DNA from: Mucilaginibacter lacusdianchii
Lineage (GTDB): Bacteria; Bacteroidota; Bacteroidia; Sphingobacteriales; Sphingobacteriaceae
NCBI RefSeq assembly: GCF_009770985.1
Contig: NZ_WSRW01000003.1
Span: forward strand, 791,275-855,274
Length of the DNA stretch: 64,000 bases
Direction: 5' to 3'
The number at the start of each line of letters is the position of its first letter. Within the stretch, counting starts at the first letter, position 1. Shown piece by piece: positions 51,925-61,139 of this stretch. The position numbers and the translations under genes are program-made. The notes under the pieces are model-generated. The model saw nothing but the letters and a program-made list of their open reading frames with translations, searched no databases and was not told the origin of the DNA.

Positions 51925-53295
51925 ATGAATAATTACGAGTACTTTTCTGGCGCTTTAAGATTTAATCCGGTTATATTAGCAATTGATATAATTCTGATCT
52001 TTCATTTTTTCATATCGTGGTATCTGTCTTATAAGAAGAGCGGATGGCTAATAGATCCTTGGAACTTAGGCTTACTTTTAACTTACTTCTTTCCGTTCCT
52101 GCTGCTCTATCCTTTTTCATCTTCTATTTTTAACGTAGTTTCTGTTGGAACCCACGTGCGTCAAATCCAAGGCTCAATAAATATAGTCTATTTTATCACT
52201 TTAACAGGATACTTGTCGTATTTTTTGGGAAGCCGAATTTTTAAAATTTCAGGATTTGCTACACCTATTTATTGGTTTTGTATTGTTCCGTTCAGGTCTA
52301 CTTTAGGTATGATGTATAAAAATGTTTTGGTGAGCAGAGATACATTTAAAACAGTTTATTTTTTGTATTGCAGCGTATTCATCATAATGATCCTAATGGC
52401 TTACAAAGCAGGCAGTATAAATAATCCGAGAGCGTATTTTTACGCAAATGACAAAATTAGGGTTATTTACAATTTTACCGCATCATTAAGTGGCTTTGTG
52501 AATGGGTTATTAATGGCAAGGATATTTATATTTAACAAACGCATCGACAAAATATACTTTATAACGTTTTTGTTGCTAACATTATTTGTTGGATCTAGAA
52601 GTGCTGCACTGGGTCCTCTAATTTATTATTTTACCTTGACCTTGTTTTTAAAATGGAAAGGCCGCGTTAAAATGAAACAATTCATAGGAGGGGGAGCGCT
52701 TATTATGGCCTTGGTGGTTGGATTGAGTGCCCTGAGAGCGGGCAACAAAGCTGCATCTACTGAAGCACAAGGCAGTAGCGCAACCGGTCGATTTGCTACG
52801 GAAATTTTCTACGGAAATAGCTTTTCAGATTTGCGGGACTTTGCATGGGTATACTCAGCTTGGGACGGCACTTACTTTTATGGAAAAACGTATTTTTCTG
52901 CATTTATTTCGTTTATTCCATCGGCTTATTCTTCATTTAGAACAGAGAATGGAATAGGGAAAATTACAGCTACCTTAGGCGGATTTAAAACCAGCGAGCA
53001 CCCGGGTTTGAGGCCAGGAATGTATGGTGAATCTTTTTTGAATTTTGGTATTTTAGGCGTGATAATCGTAGGTATAATATTAGGTTACACGGCCAGATTA
53101 ATGGATCATAAAACAAAAGAGGCAGCGATGAAGAACGATAAGGTCAGGTATTTTGTTATGGGAACCAGCACCATATTCGTTGGTAACTTGGCAATTACTT
53201 CAGGTTTTTTCGGTATATATGTCACTCTCATCTTATTGTTATTATTGAGCATGATAAAGCTGGTGCTTAATTATGTTAAACAATTAAGCATTTAA
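51925..53295 (+). CDS. O-antigen/oligosaccharide repeat-unit polymerase (Wzy-like)
   Basis: A 456-residue polytopic membrane protein with about 10-12 hydrophobic helices. It has the long periplasmic loop expected of Wzy between helices in the second half (roughly residues 265-365, GLSALRAGNKAAS to SEHPGLRPGMYGESFLNFG). A TLFVGSRSAALGPLIYY segment is similar to O-antigen polymerase-type proteins. Sequence similarity within this family is always weak, so the call rests on topology, length and place in the locus beside Wzx and Wzz. It should polymerise flipped repeat units in the periplasm. Confidence 0.75.
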   Translation: MNNYEYFSGALRFNPVILAIDIILIFHFFISWYLSYKKSGWLIDPWNLGLLLTYFFPFLLLYPFSSSIFNVVSVGTHVRQIQGSINIVYFITLTGYLSYFLGSRIFKISGFATPIYWFCIVPFRSTLGMMYKNVLVSRDTFKTVYFLYCSVFIIMILMAYKAGSINNPRAYFYANDKIRVIYNFTASLSGFVNGLLMARIFIFNKRIDKIYFITFLLLTLFVGSRSAALGPLIYYFTLTLFLKWKGRVKMKQFIGGGALIMALVVGLSALRAGNKAASTEAQGSSATGRFATEIFYGNSFSDLRDFAWVYSAWDGTYFYGKTYFSAFISFIPSAYSSFRTENGIGKITATLGGFKTSEHPGLRPGMYGESFLNFGILGVIIVGIILGYTARLMDHKTKEAAMKNDKVRYFVMGTSTIFVGNLAITSGFFGIYVTLILLLLLSMIKLVLNYVKQLSI

Positions 53296-53363
53296 TTTAA
53301 ATCAATATCAATATTCAGAATCGTAACAAATGATACAAATATTGAAATATCAAACGATGAAAT

Positions 53364-54464
53364 ATGCACATTGTAGTTGATGCTCGGATGATTGATGCAT
53401 CTGGCATTGGTACTTATTTACAAAACGTATTAACTGGTATAAGCGCCTTATATCAAATCACATTGTTAGGGGATCCAAATAAGTTATCTGCTTTCAAAGC
53501 TTTCAAAATAATACCGTTTACAGACCCGATATATAGTATAAAGGAGCAATGGAAGCTTAAAAAGATTGTTCCTGAATGTGATGTATTCTGGTCTCCGCAT
53601 TATAACGTTCCTTTGTTCAAAATTAAAGCTAAGAAAAGGCTGGTCACAATACATGATGTTTATCATTTGGCTTTTAGCAAACAGTTAAGCCTAGCGCAAA
53701 GGTTGTATGCAAAAATTGTGATTAATGCAGCAACAAAGCTTAGCAACGCCATCGTCACTGTTTCTGAGTTTTCAAAGTCAGAAATAATTAAATACACCAA
53801 TGTTTCCCAAAATAAAATAAGAGTAATATATAACGGTGTTCATAGTCTGACCGCTGGAAATGTCGATATTTCAACCCTCTATAATAAATACCGCATACCA
53901 GAAAAGTATATACTATTTGTTGGAAATGTTAAGCCACATAAAAACTTAAAAGCATTACTCGCCGCTTATCTCAAATTAAACGATTTTTTTAAAAGCAGTT
54001 TTAAAATAGTTATTGTAGGAAAGAAAGAGGGCTTTATCACCGGCGATCCAAAATTGTTTGAATGGATAGAAAGCCAGGATGAACTTGTAAATAAGTTAGT
54101 ATTTACCGGTTATGTGGCCAATGAAGATATGGATTCAATTTATCAACAAGCTTCTGTATTCGTATTTCCATCATTGTATGAAGGCTTTGGTTTGCCTCCA
54201 TTGGAAGCAATGGCAAATAAATGCCCCGTAATTGTGTCTAATGGTAATTGCTTGCCGGAAGTTTGCGGAGACGCTGCATTGTATTTTGCCCCGGAAAACG
54301 ATGGCGAAATTTCTGATACAATCACAACCGTATTAGGCAATAATGCTGTCAGACAACAGCTTATTGAGAAAGGTGAAAAGCATATTAAACATTTTACCTG
54401 GGAAAGGTCTGTACATATGCATAAGCAAGTGTTCGACATCCTTGCGGACAGTTATAATAATTAA
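53364..54464 (+). CDS. Family 4 glycosyltransferase (mannosyl/rhamnosyltransferase type)
   Basis: A 366-residue GT-B enzyme of the WbaZ/MtfB type. It opens HIVVDARMIDASGIGTYLQN, with VTIHDVYHLAF in the acceptor domain, VIYNGVHSL at the hinge, LFVGNVKPHKNLKALL, and the catalytic segment VFPSLYEGFGLPPLEAMANK with the E-x7-E pair, then SNGNCLPEVCGDAALYF. Family relatives often use GDP-mannose or dTDP-rhamnose, but no sugar-nucleotide synthesis gene here supports one choice. It follows the polymerase by 68 bp. Confidence 0.88.
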   Translation: MHIVVDARMIDASGIGTYLQNVLTGISALYQITLLGDPNKLSAFKAFKIIPFTDPIYSIKEQWKLKKIVPECDVFWSPHYNVPLFKIKAKKRLVTIHDVYHLAFSKQLSLAQRLYAKIVINAATKLSNAIVTVSEFSKSEIIKYTNVSQNKIRVIYNGVHSLTAGNVDISTLYNKYRIPEKYILFVGNVKPHKNLKALLAAYLKLNDFFKSSFKIVIVGKKEGFITGDPKLFEWIESQDELVNKLVFTGYVANEDMDSIYQQASVFVFPSLYEGFGLPPLEAMANKCPVIVSNGNCLPEVCGDAALYFAPENDGEISDTITTVLGNNAVRQQLIEKGEKHIKHFTWERSVHMHKQVFDILADSYNN

Positions 54465-54491
54465 TCTATTTTTTTAGCAAATCTATCTACC

Positions 54492-55604
54492 TTGAAAGTA
54501 GCACTTGTACAGGAGTGGTTAACCATTATTGGTGGCTCCGAAAACGTTTTTAAAGAAATTGCATCTCTATTTCCCGAAGCAGATATATACACACTGGTTG
54601 CAGATCCGGAAACCATAAAAACTTTGGGCTTTCAAAATCGGAAGGTCACTACGTCGTTTATACAATCGTTACCATTCGCTAAAACGAAGTACCGTAGCTA
54701 TCTTCCACTTTTTCCTATGGCTATCGAAAGTTTCGATTTATCAGAATACGATTTAATTATATCTTCATCGCACGCGGTTGCCAAGGGAGTGCTTACACAC
54801 TCTGGTCAAATACATATTTGTTACTGTCATTCTCCCATGAGATATGCTTGGGACCTTTATCATCAATATCTTAATCAATCGGGCTTAAACAAGGGGCTGA
54901 AAGGCTTTTTAGCCAAATTTATCTTGCACCGGTTGCGTACTTGGGATATTATTAGTACCAACCGTGTCGATTACTTTATTGCCAATTCTGCTTACATAGC
55001 TAAACGAATAAAAAAAGTTTACAATCGTAGTAGCGTTGTGATTCATCCTAACGTATCTACAGATGAGTTTAACTTAGTTGCGCAAAAGGGCGAGTATTAT
55101 TTTACCTGTTCGCGCTTTGTTCCTTACAAAAAAATTGATCTGATTGTACAGGCATTTGCAAAGATGCCAGATAAAAAATTGTATGTTATTGGAGACGGGC
55201 CTGATTTCAAAAAAGTGAGCAAGTTAGCGGCCTCAAATACCATTCTGTTGGGATACCAGCCGTTTAACGAATTAAAAAAGTATATGTCAGGTGCCAGAGC
55301 ATTTGTATTTGCGGCCGAGGAAGATTTTGGGATATTGCCAGTTGAAGCGCAAGCGTGCGGAACGCCAGTAATAGCTTACAAAAAGGGAGGTGTGTTAGAA
55401 ACGGTTATTGAAAACTATACAGGTGTTTACTTTAATGAACAAAGCGTGACTGCTATAACAGAAGCGGTAAATGAATTTGAGAAATTGAGCCAAATGTTTA
55501 AACCTGCCGATATTGCTACCCATGCTAGCAAATTTTCAACACAGCGGTTTAAAGCAGAATTTAGAGGGTTTGTTAATGATATAGTTAATAAACACAATAA
55601 ATAA
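54492..55604 (+). CDS. Family 4 glycosyltransferase, TTG start
   Basis: A 370-residue GT-B enzyme. It has KVALVQEWLTIIGGSENVFK, the HICYCHSPMRYAWDLYHQYL segment and YFIANSAYIAKRIKKVY. In the C-terminal half are CSRFVPYKKIDLIVQAFAK, then FAAEEDFGILPVEAQACGTP with the E-x7-E pair and AYKKGGVLETV. It is of the WbaZ/WcaI-like mannosyltransferase type common in such loci. The homologous region begins exactly at a TTG codon at 54492, and no ATG is available nearby, so TTG is the likely start. It lies 27 bp after the previous transferase. Confidence 0.88.
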   Translation: MKVALVQEWLTIIGGSENVFKEIASLFPEADIYTLVADPETIKTLGFQNRKVTTSFIQSLPFAKTKYRSYLPLFPMAIESFDLSEYDLIISSSHAVAKGVLTHSGQIHICYCHSPMRYAWDLYHQYLNQSGLNKGLKGFLAKFILHRLRTWDIISTNRVDYFIANSAYIAKRIKKVYNRSSVVIHPNVSTDEFNLVAQKGEYYFTCSRFVPYKKIDLIVQAFAKMPDKKLYVIGDGPDFKKVSKLAASNTILLGYQPFNELKKYMSGARAFVFAAEEDFGILPVEAQACGTPVIAYKKGGVLETVIENYTGVYFNEQSVTAITEAVNEFEKLSQMFKPADIATHASKFSTQRFKAEFRGFVNDIVNKHNK

Positions 55605-55605
55605 T

Positions 55606-55636
55606 TGCAAAAATTATAGTTTGGTATTATATTTGA
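55606..55636 (+). promoter_or_regulatory. Internal promoter before the sugar phosphotransferase genes
   Basis: TTG at 55606-55608, a 20-base spacer, then TATATTTG at 55629-55636: both halves of the Bacteroidota consensus. It lies directly after the last GT4 stop and 72 bp before the first phosphotransferase. The priming enzymes could thus be expressed separately from the long operon. Confidence 0.6.
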
Positions 55637-55707
55637 TAAAAAATCGTTAATTATGAATCAGTATTTGATCGAATACTTAATAAATATCCAACTATAAATC
55701 TAATACT

Positions 55708-57054
55708 ATGTCTGTACGCTATTCGAAGTATTTATCTGGGCTAGTATTTATATCAGACGTTTTAATGCTAAATATTGCTCTTTATCTAGCGCAGTATATA
55801 ACATCAGGATCTCTATATACACATAACACAAGCAATTACTTTTTGTTGACCAATGTAGTTTGGATAGCTCTTTCCGCTTTGTCTAAAACGTACAAAATTG
55901 TACGTCCATTAGTTTTACGGGATAATGTCAACCGTTTACTCATCACTTTTTTTAACCATCTACTAATTGTTTTTGGAGCGATATTCTTCTTAAAAATTGA
56001 GGATATATCACGTGGGAGTAATTTGGTTGGGTACGGACTATTCTTTTCTTTCATACTAGCATCCCGTTCAGCTTTATTTTTCTTTTTAGACTACATTCGT
56101 AAAAAAGGATATAATCACCGTCAAATTATTATTGTTGGTGATGAAAACATAGCTGCCCGTTTGGTTACCTCTTTTTCTCATCATCCTGAATATGGTTATG
56201 ATTTGGCTGACTTTATATCAGAAGACCAGATTCTAAAAATGCCTGAGGATAAGCTCATTGAAATCTTGCTAAGCAAAAAGCCTGATGAGATTTTTATTTG
56301 CTACAAGCAGTTGGATAGCGAGTTGTTAAAAAGATTGATTTGCGTGGGTGATGAAAACTTTATAAAAATTAAAGTAGTTTCTGACCTGATTTTAAGTAAT
56401 AATTATGCTCAACTGGTTAATTATCATGATGTACCGGTGCTCCATATTACTTCGCATCCAGAAATTAGCTTAAAAATCAGATTACTTAAACGCAGTTTTG
56501 ACATCTGTTTTTCGGGTTTGGTTATGCTTTTCGGAGCGCCGTTTTTTGCGATGCTTTTGCTAATTACAAAACTAACCTCAAAAGGACCGGTATTTTACAA
56601 ACAAGAACGTGTTGGCCGTAATAACAAGCCGTTTTATATCTACAAGTTTCGTAGTATGTATACAGATGCTGAAAAAGCCGGTCCGCAGTTATCAAGAGAT
56701 AATGATCCTCGTATAACCAAATGGGGACGTGTAATACGTAAAACTCGGTTAGACGAATTACCTCAGTTTTGGAATGTGTTAAGAGGTGATATGTCCGTTG
56801 TTGGGCCGCGTCCTGAAAGACAGCATTTCATAGAAAAGATAGTTGAACGGACACCTGACTATAAAAAACTTCTACGTGTTAAACCAGGACTGACATCTAT
56901 TGGCCAAGTACATTACGGATATGCAGAGAGTGTTGATCAGATGTGTGATCGCATGCGGTTTGATTTAGTGTATCTTCAAAATATGAGCCTTAATTCTGAT
57001 TTAAACATCATATTTAGAACCGTTAAGGTAATGATGCAAGGTAAGGGCAAATAA
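55708..57054 (+). CDS. Polyprenyl-phosphate sugar phosphotransferase, first copy
   Basis: A 448-residue PglC/WbaP-superfamily membrane protein. About four or five N-terminal hydrophobic segments and a CoA-binding-like middle (IIIVGDENIAARLV) precede the catalytic domain. That domain has a reentrant/hydrophobic entry (RSFDICFSGLVMLFGAPFF), then KFRSMYTDAEKAG, TRLDELPQFWNVLRGDMSVVGPRPE (family hallmarks DELPQ and VGPRPE) and LRVKPGLTSIGQVHY. It should load the first sugar phosphate onto undecaprenyl phosphate. The GLTSIGQVHYG ending differs from the WcaJ-like second copy, so a different sugar is possible. Confidence 0.88.
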   Translation: MSVRYSKYLSGLVFISDVLMLNIALYLAQYITSGSLYTHNTSNYFLLTNVVWIALSALSKTYKIVRPLVLRDNVNRLLITFFNHLLIVFGAIFFLKIEDISRGSNLVGYGLFFSFILASRSALFFFLDYIRKKGYNHRQIIIVGDENIAARLVTSFSHHPEYGYDLADFISEDQILKMPEDKLIEILLSKKPDEIFICYKQLDSELLKRLICVGDENFIKIKVVSDLILSNNYAQLVNYHDVPVLHITSHPEISLKIRLLKRSFDICFSGLVMLFGAPFFAMLLLITKLTSKGPVFYKQERVGRNNKPFYIYKFRSMYTDAEKAGPQLSRDNDPRITKWGRVIRKTRLDELPQFWNVLRGDMSVVGPRPERQHFIEKIVERTPDYKKLLRVKPGLTSIGQVHYGYAESVDQMCDRMRFDLVYLQNMSLNSDLNIIFRTVKVMMQGKGK

Positions 57055-57061
57055 CTATTCA

Positions 57062-57081
57062 AGCCACCTAAACAGGTGGCT
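57062..57081 (+). other. Hairpin between the two sugar phosphotransferase genes
   Basis: AGCCACCT-AAAC-AGGTGGCT forms an 8-bp stem 7 bp after the first copy's stop. No T-run follows, so termination is doubtful. It may be a partial terminator or a mRNA-stability element. A single -7-like TAAATTTG lies at 57126-57133. Confidence 0.4.
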
Positions 57082-57242
57082 AACTGCATTATTGCAATAT
57101 TTTTAACATTCAATATTTAAATCTTTAAATTTGATATTCATCGTTGCTTAAAATTTTCATGTTTACATTTTGAAAATTTATCCGTTAATTTAGCTTATAT
57201 TTTCATCTATCCTAATCAATAATTGAAACAGCTAATTAACGC

Positions 57243-58643
57243 ATGAGTCACAGGTACGCTACTTTTATAAAGGCAATAAACTTATCTGTTGATTATGTCA
57301 TACTTAATTTGAGTATGATTATTGCTTACCTCATTGTCGACCGGTCCTACATTGTTTGGATAAACAACAAAAATTATTTGCCCATAGTATTGGTTTTTAA
57401 TTTAATATGGCTTTTATCTGCCAATGTTACACGCATTTATGAACATGTATTAAACAAAGATTCGATAAAAACTTACCGGGGATTATTCAACACATATATG
57501 TTGTTTGTGAGCCTTATTTGTTTTACGGTACTCATTATTATTGGCACCAAGGCCTATTCAATAACTCGTCAATACTTATTTTACTCGCTGGTTTTATTCG
57601 GTTTTTTATTAGGATTTTGGAAGCTTATTTTCCTAACAATTCGTAAAGGTGACCGTGCCTTGCTTGCAGATTTTAGGAATGCGATCATTGTTGGTGGTGG
57701 AAGAATAGGGCATGAGCTTTACAATTTTGTCAATTACAACCCCGAACGTGGCTATAAGATTTTAGGTATTTTTGATGATGATAAGGAGCGGGTGGTAAAC
57801 CAAGAATTATATTTGGGACCTACAGATGCATGTATTCAATACATGATTGATAACCGTATTGATGAAATATTCTGCACTTTGCCCAATACAGAGTCTGATA
57901 AGATCGAACGCTTAATGCTTGACGCTGATAAAAATCTGATTCGCTTTAAATTAGTCCCCGAGTTTTTTTACGTACACAAGCCAACGTTTATACAAAATTT
58001 TGGCCATATTCCGGTTATATCAATCAGGCCCGAGCCGTTGGAAAATATGCTCAATCGCTTTTTCAAAAGGCTGTTTGATATTGTATTCTCATTGTTTGTC
58101 ATCATTTTCATCTTCAGTTGGTTGTTTCCAATACTGGCTATATTGATTAAGCGCGAGTCGCGTGGGCCAGTTTTCTTTGTACAAACGCGATCTGGTCGGG
58201 AAAATAAACCATTCAATTGCTACAAGTTTCGTAGTATGAAGGTGAATTTAGACTCAGACAAAAAGCAGGCTACCCGCAATGATAGCCGTATTACAAAAAT
58301 TGGCGCTTTCATGCGTCGCACAAATTTAGACGAGTTACCTCAGTTTTTTAACGTGTTAGTTGGGGATATGACCGTTGTTGGCCCTAGGCCGCATATGCTT
58401 AGCCATACCGAGCAATATTCTAAACTGATAGACCGGTTTATGGTAAGGCACTTCTTAAAGCCAGGTATAACCGGTTGGGCACAGGTAAATGGGCACCGCG
58501 GAGAAACCCGCACTACCGATGCCATGATGCAGCGCGTAGAGGCCGATGTATGGTATTTGGAAAATTGGTCGTTTTTACTAGACTTAAAAATTATTTTCCT
58601 TACTTTTTGGAAAACAGTTAATGGTGATGAAAAGGCATTTTAG
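57243..58643 (+). CDS. Undecaprenyl-phosphate glucose phosphotransferase (WcaJ-like), second copy
   Basis: A 466-residue membrane protein with four N-terminal hydrophobic segments, a Rossmann-like middle domain (IIVGGGRIGHELYNF) and the catalytic domain. The last has KRLFDIVFSLFVIIF, KFRSMKVNLDS, TNLDELPQFFNVLVGDM, VVGPRPHML and the typical GITGWAQVNGHRGET ending of the WcaJ/EpsL class. It likely transfers glucose-1-phosphate, or galactose-1-phosphate, to undecaprenyl phosphate to start the repeat unit. It is the last gene of the polysaccharide locus; a tRNA follows. Confidence 0.9.
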   Translation: MSHRYATFIKAINLSVDYVILNLSMIIAYLIVDRSYIVWINNKNYLPIVLVFNLIWLLSANVTRIYEHVLNKDSIKTYRGLFNTYMLFVSLICFTVLIIIGTKAYSITRQYLFYSLVLFGFLLGFWKLIFLTIRKGDRALLADFRNAIIVGGGRIGHELYNFVNYNPERGYKILGIFDDDKERVVNQELYLGPTDACIQYMIDNRIDEIFCTLPNTESDKIERLMLDADKNLIRFKLVPEFFYVHKPTFIQNFGHIPVISIRPEPLENMLNRFFKRLFDIVFSLFVIIFIFSWLFPILAILIKRESRGPVFFVQTRSGRENKPFNCYKFRSMKVNLDSDKKQATRNDSRITKIGAFMRRTNLDELPQFFNVLVGDMTVVGPRPHMLSHTEQYSKLIDRFMVRHFLKPGITGWAQVNGHRGETRTTDAMMQRVEADVWYLENWSFLLDLKIIFLTFWKTVNGDEKAF

Positions 58644-58727
58644 AAAAATTATCTCGTTGTATAACAATGTCTTATTGGCAAAACGCGCTAAAAGCACAAA
58701 ATAATTTTAAAGTTTATGATTTTAGCC

Positions 58728-58735
58728 TATCTTTG
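58728..58735 (+). promoter_or_regulatory. Candidate -7 element for tRNA-Leu
   Basis: TATCTTTG matches TAnnTTTG and ends 18 bp before the first base of the tRNA. This suggests a short trimmed 5' leader and independent transcription from the polysaccharide locus. Confidence 0.55.
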
Positions 58736-58753
58736 CCACCTGTAAATCCTAAT

Positions 58754-58835
58754 GCGGAAGTGGCGTAATTGGTAGCCGCACCAGACTTAGGATCTGGCGC
58801 CGCGAGGCGTGGGGGTTCGAGTCCCTTCTTCCGCA
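58754..58835 (+). tRNA. tRNA-Leu (anticodon UAG)
   Basis: An 82-nt cloverleaf. The acceptor stem is GCGGAAG with CTTCCGC. The D-arm is GCG...CGC with GG in the loop, and the anticodon stem CCAGA/TCTGG has loop CTTAGGA (anticodon TAG at 58788-58790). A long variable arm CGCC-GCGA-GGCG follows, typical of class II tRNAs, and the T-arm has TTCGAGT. The discriminator is A. CCA is not encoded (the DNA continues CAA), so it must be added enzymatically. Confidence 0.95.
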
Positions 58836-58844
58836 CAAATGTTT

Positions 58845-58875
58845 AAACCCATGGTACTATGCCGTGGGTTTTTTT
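58845..58875 (+). terminator. Terminator after tRNA-Leu
   Basis: AAACCCATGG pairs with CCGTGGGTTT (one G-T pair) around a 7-base loop, followed by TTTT. Confidence 0.85.
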
Positions 58876-58966
58876 ATTAATTTAATTTTATCTTTCGAAT
58901 ATCTCGTATAGCATCATATCGCTGTGATTTTCCATTCCTAAACAATTTAATTACTTTAGCACATAC

Positions 58967-60289
58967 ATGGATAGCAAAAACAACCCGAAAACCATCCGTG
59001 CCTGGGCTATGTTCGACTGGGCAAATTCAGCGTATAACTTAGTCATCACCTCGACCATATTCCCGGCGTATTATACAGCCATTACTACTACTAAAGAACA
59101 CGGAGATGTGGTAACTTTTTTAGGTTATCGGTTTGTCAACACAGCTTTGTCCGACTATGTGCTGGCAATGGCTTATATGATAGTAGTGTTGCTGTTACCT
59201 ATCCTGACTTCAATAGCAGATTACAAAGGCAATAAAAAAAGCTACATGCAATTGTTTACGTGGCTGGGCTCATTAGCTTGTTGTGGCTTGTATTTTTTCA
59301 AGCTGGATACATTAGAGATAAGCATGCTGTTTTTTGCGTTAGCTGCAATCGGCTATTGTAGTGGTGCTGTATTTTATAATTCTTATCTTCCTCAAATAGC
59401 TTCGCTTGAAAACCAGGACGCCGTGAGTGCCAAGGGCTTTACCTATGGGTATATAGGTAGTGTACTCTTACAAATCATCTGCTTTGTGTTTGTGTTAAAA
59501 CCGGAACTGTTTGGCATAACTGACGGTACGCTTCCTGCCCGTATGTCATTTTTATTGGTAGGATTATGGTGGCTTGGATTTGCCCAAATACCATTTATAA
59601 AATTACCTAAAGGCGTACCAAACAACACAAAAGTACACCAGAATATGATTAGCGGAGGCTTTAAAGAACTAGGACATGTTTGGCGTAATTTAAAAGCCAG
59701 GCCGGTTTTGCAAAGGTACCTGTCTGCATTCTTTTTTTATTCTATGGGGGTGCAAACGGTTATGTTGGTGGCAACAGGATTTGCAGCTAAAGAACTTAAA
59801 TTGCCACAGGCAAGTCTTATTGCAACTATTCTTATTATTCAGTTAGTTGCTATAGCCGGTGCCTCTCTTATGTCTAAGCTATCCTCTATTTACGGTAATA
59901 TAAAAGTGCTTATTGGTGTAGTGTTCATTTGGATAGGCGTATGTATTGCCGCTTATTTTACGACAAATGCTACACAGTTTTATATACTTGCTGTGGTGGT
60001 GGGTTTGGTAATGGGCGGTATTCAATCTCTGTCGAGGTCTACTTACTCAAAATTTTTACCGCAAGATATTACCGATACAGCGGCATACTTTAGTTTTTAT
60101 GATGTTACAGAAAAACTGGCTATTGTAATTGGCTTGTTTACGTTTGGTTTTGTGGAGTCGTTAACGCATAGTATGCGTAATTCGGCACTTACACTTTCTA
60201 TCTTTTTCATAGCCGGACTCATTTTATTATTCACTTTACTAAGAAAACAGAAAAAGCACAGCGAAATTTCAGAACTTAGCGCCGTTTAA
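58967..60289 (+). CDS. MFS transporter of the UMF1 (Atg22-like) family
   Basis: A 440-residue membrane protein with about 11-12 transmembrane helices. It has the UMF1 opening IRAWAMFDWANSAYNLVITS, then FPAYYT and YSSAVFYNSYLP-like GAVFYNSYLPQIA. The segment VSAKGFTYGYIGSVLLQ follows, and later GLVMGGIQSLSRSTYSKFLP, a strongly conserved motif. Substrates of bacterial UMF1 proteins are not established; eukaryotic Atg22 exports amino acids from the vacuole. It is followed 16 bp later by an LldE-like Fe-S protein, so the two are likely cotranscribed. That could hint at organic acid transport, as inference only. Confidence 0.85.
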   Translation: MDSKNNPKTIRAWAMFDWANSAYNLVITSTIFPAYYTAITTTKEHGDVVTFLGYRFVNTALSDYVLAMAYMIVVLLLPILTSIADYKGNKKSYMQLFTWLGSLACCGLYFFKLDTLEISMLFFALAAIGYCSGAVFYNSYLPQIASLENQDAVSAKGFTYGYIGSVLLQIICFVFVLKPELFGITDGTLPARMSFLLVGLWWLGFAQIPFIKLPKGVPNNTKVHQNMISGGFKELGHVWRNLKARPVLQRYLSAFFFYSMGVQTVMLVATGFAAKELKLPQASLIATILIIQLVAIAGASLMSKLSSIYGNIKVLIGVVFIWIGVCIAAYFTTNATQFYILAVVVGLVMGGIQSLSRSTYSKFLPQDITDTAAYFSFYDVTEKLAIVIGLFTFGFVESLTHSMRNSALTLSIFFIAGLILLFTLLRKQKKHSEISELSAV

Positions 60290-60305
60290 TTTTGTAGAGG
60301 AAAGC

Positions 60306-61034
60306 ATGAAGATAGAGTTATTTGTTCCGTGTTTTGTAGATCAGTTGTTTCCAGACACCGCCTTTAATACCGTTAAAGTGCTGCAACGGGCCGGTTGCCA
60401 GGTTAACTTCAATCCGGGGCAAACCTGTTGTGGGCAACCAGCTTTCAATGCCGGTTTTTGGGACGATGCTAAGGCGGTAGGAAGCAAATTTTTGAACGAC
60501 TTTTCGGAAGAAGATGTTATTGTTACGCCTTCGGCCTCATGCACAGGAATGGTTCGGAATTATTATAATGATTTATTCACCAATACCATGTCGCACAACA
60601 AGTGCAGGTCTATTCAATCTAATATCTACGAGCTTTCAGATTTTTTGGTAAACATTATGCAGTTTGATCATTTCGGCGCCGAGTTGGAAGGCAGGGCTGT
60701 ATATCACGATAGTTGCAGTGGTTTACGGGAATGCAAAATTAAAGAGGAGCCCCGTCAGCTTCTTTCAAAAGTATACGGATTAGAAATGGTAGAACTTAAA
60801 GATAACGAAACCTGTTGTGGCTTTGGAGGTACTTTTGCCGTTAAGTTTGATGCCATATCTAGTGCAATGGCTCAACAAAAAGTAGATAACGCTTTGGCAG
60901 CCGGGGCAGACTATATAATTTCCACAGACGCTTCTTGCTTATTGCATCTGCAAAACTACATAGACAAACAACAGTTGCCAATCAATACAATGCACATCGC
61001 TGATGTACTAGCACAAGGGTGGGGGAATGTTTAA
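60306..61034 (+). CDS. LldE/LutA-like cysteine-rich Fe-S oxidoreductase subunit
   Basis: A 242-residue protein with two CCG domains, each with the Cys-Cys-Gly motif of heterodisulfide reductase/glycolate oxidase-type subunits: GQTCCGQPAFNAGFWDD and NETCCGFGGTFAVKFD. Further conserved cysteines are in PSASCTGMVRNYY and HDSCSGLRECK. LldE/LutA forms part of the L-lactate dehydrogenase complex LutABC. The partner genes lutB and lutC are not in this window, so the actual electron partner here is unknown. It starts 16 bp after the UMF1 transporter gene. Confidence 0.87.
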   Translation: MKIELFVPCFVDQLFPDTAFNTVKVLQRAGCQVNFNPGQTCCGQPAFNAGFWDDAKAVGSKFLNDFSEEDVIVTPSASCTGMVRNYYNDLFTNTMSHNKCRSIQSNIYELSDFLVNIMQFDHFGAELEGRAVYHDSCSGLRECKIKEEPRQLLSKVYGLEMVELKDNETCCGFGGTFAVKFDAISSAMAQQKVDNALAAGADYIISTDASCLLHLQNYIDKQQLPINTMHIADVLAQGWGNV

Positions 61035-61090
61035 TATGCTGTGCGTCGATGTTAAATTTCTGTTAAATATGAATAAATAGTATAGTTTAT

Positions 61091-61120
61091 TTTGCTACTA
61101 TAATTTTAGTTATATATTTG
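61091..61120 (+). promoter_or_regulatory. Promoter of the small unit before thrS
   Basis: TTTG at 61091-61094, an 18-base spacer, then TATATTTG at 61113-61120: a near-ideal Bacteroidota promoter. The predicted start is about 61127. Confidence 0.65.
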
Positions 61121-61139
61121 TAGTAACAAACACCAACAC

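Noticed and set aside
37815..58643. Mobile genomic island carrying the polysaccharide locus, possibly integrated at tRNA-Leu
   Set aside because: A tRNA gene lies at the right end, but no integrase, direct repeat of the tRNA end or other mobility gene was seen.
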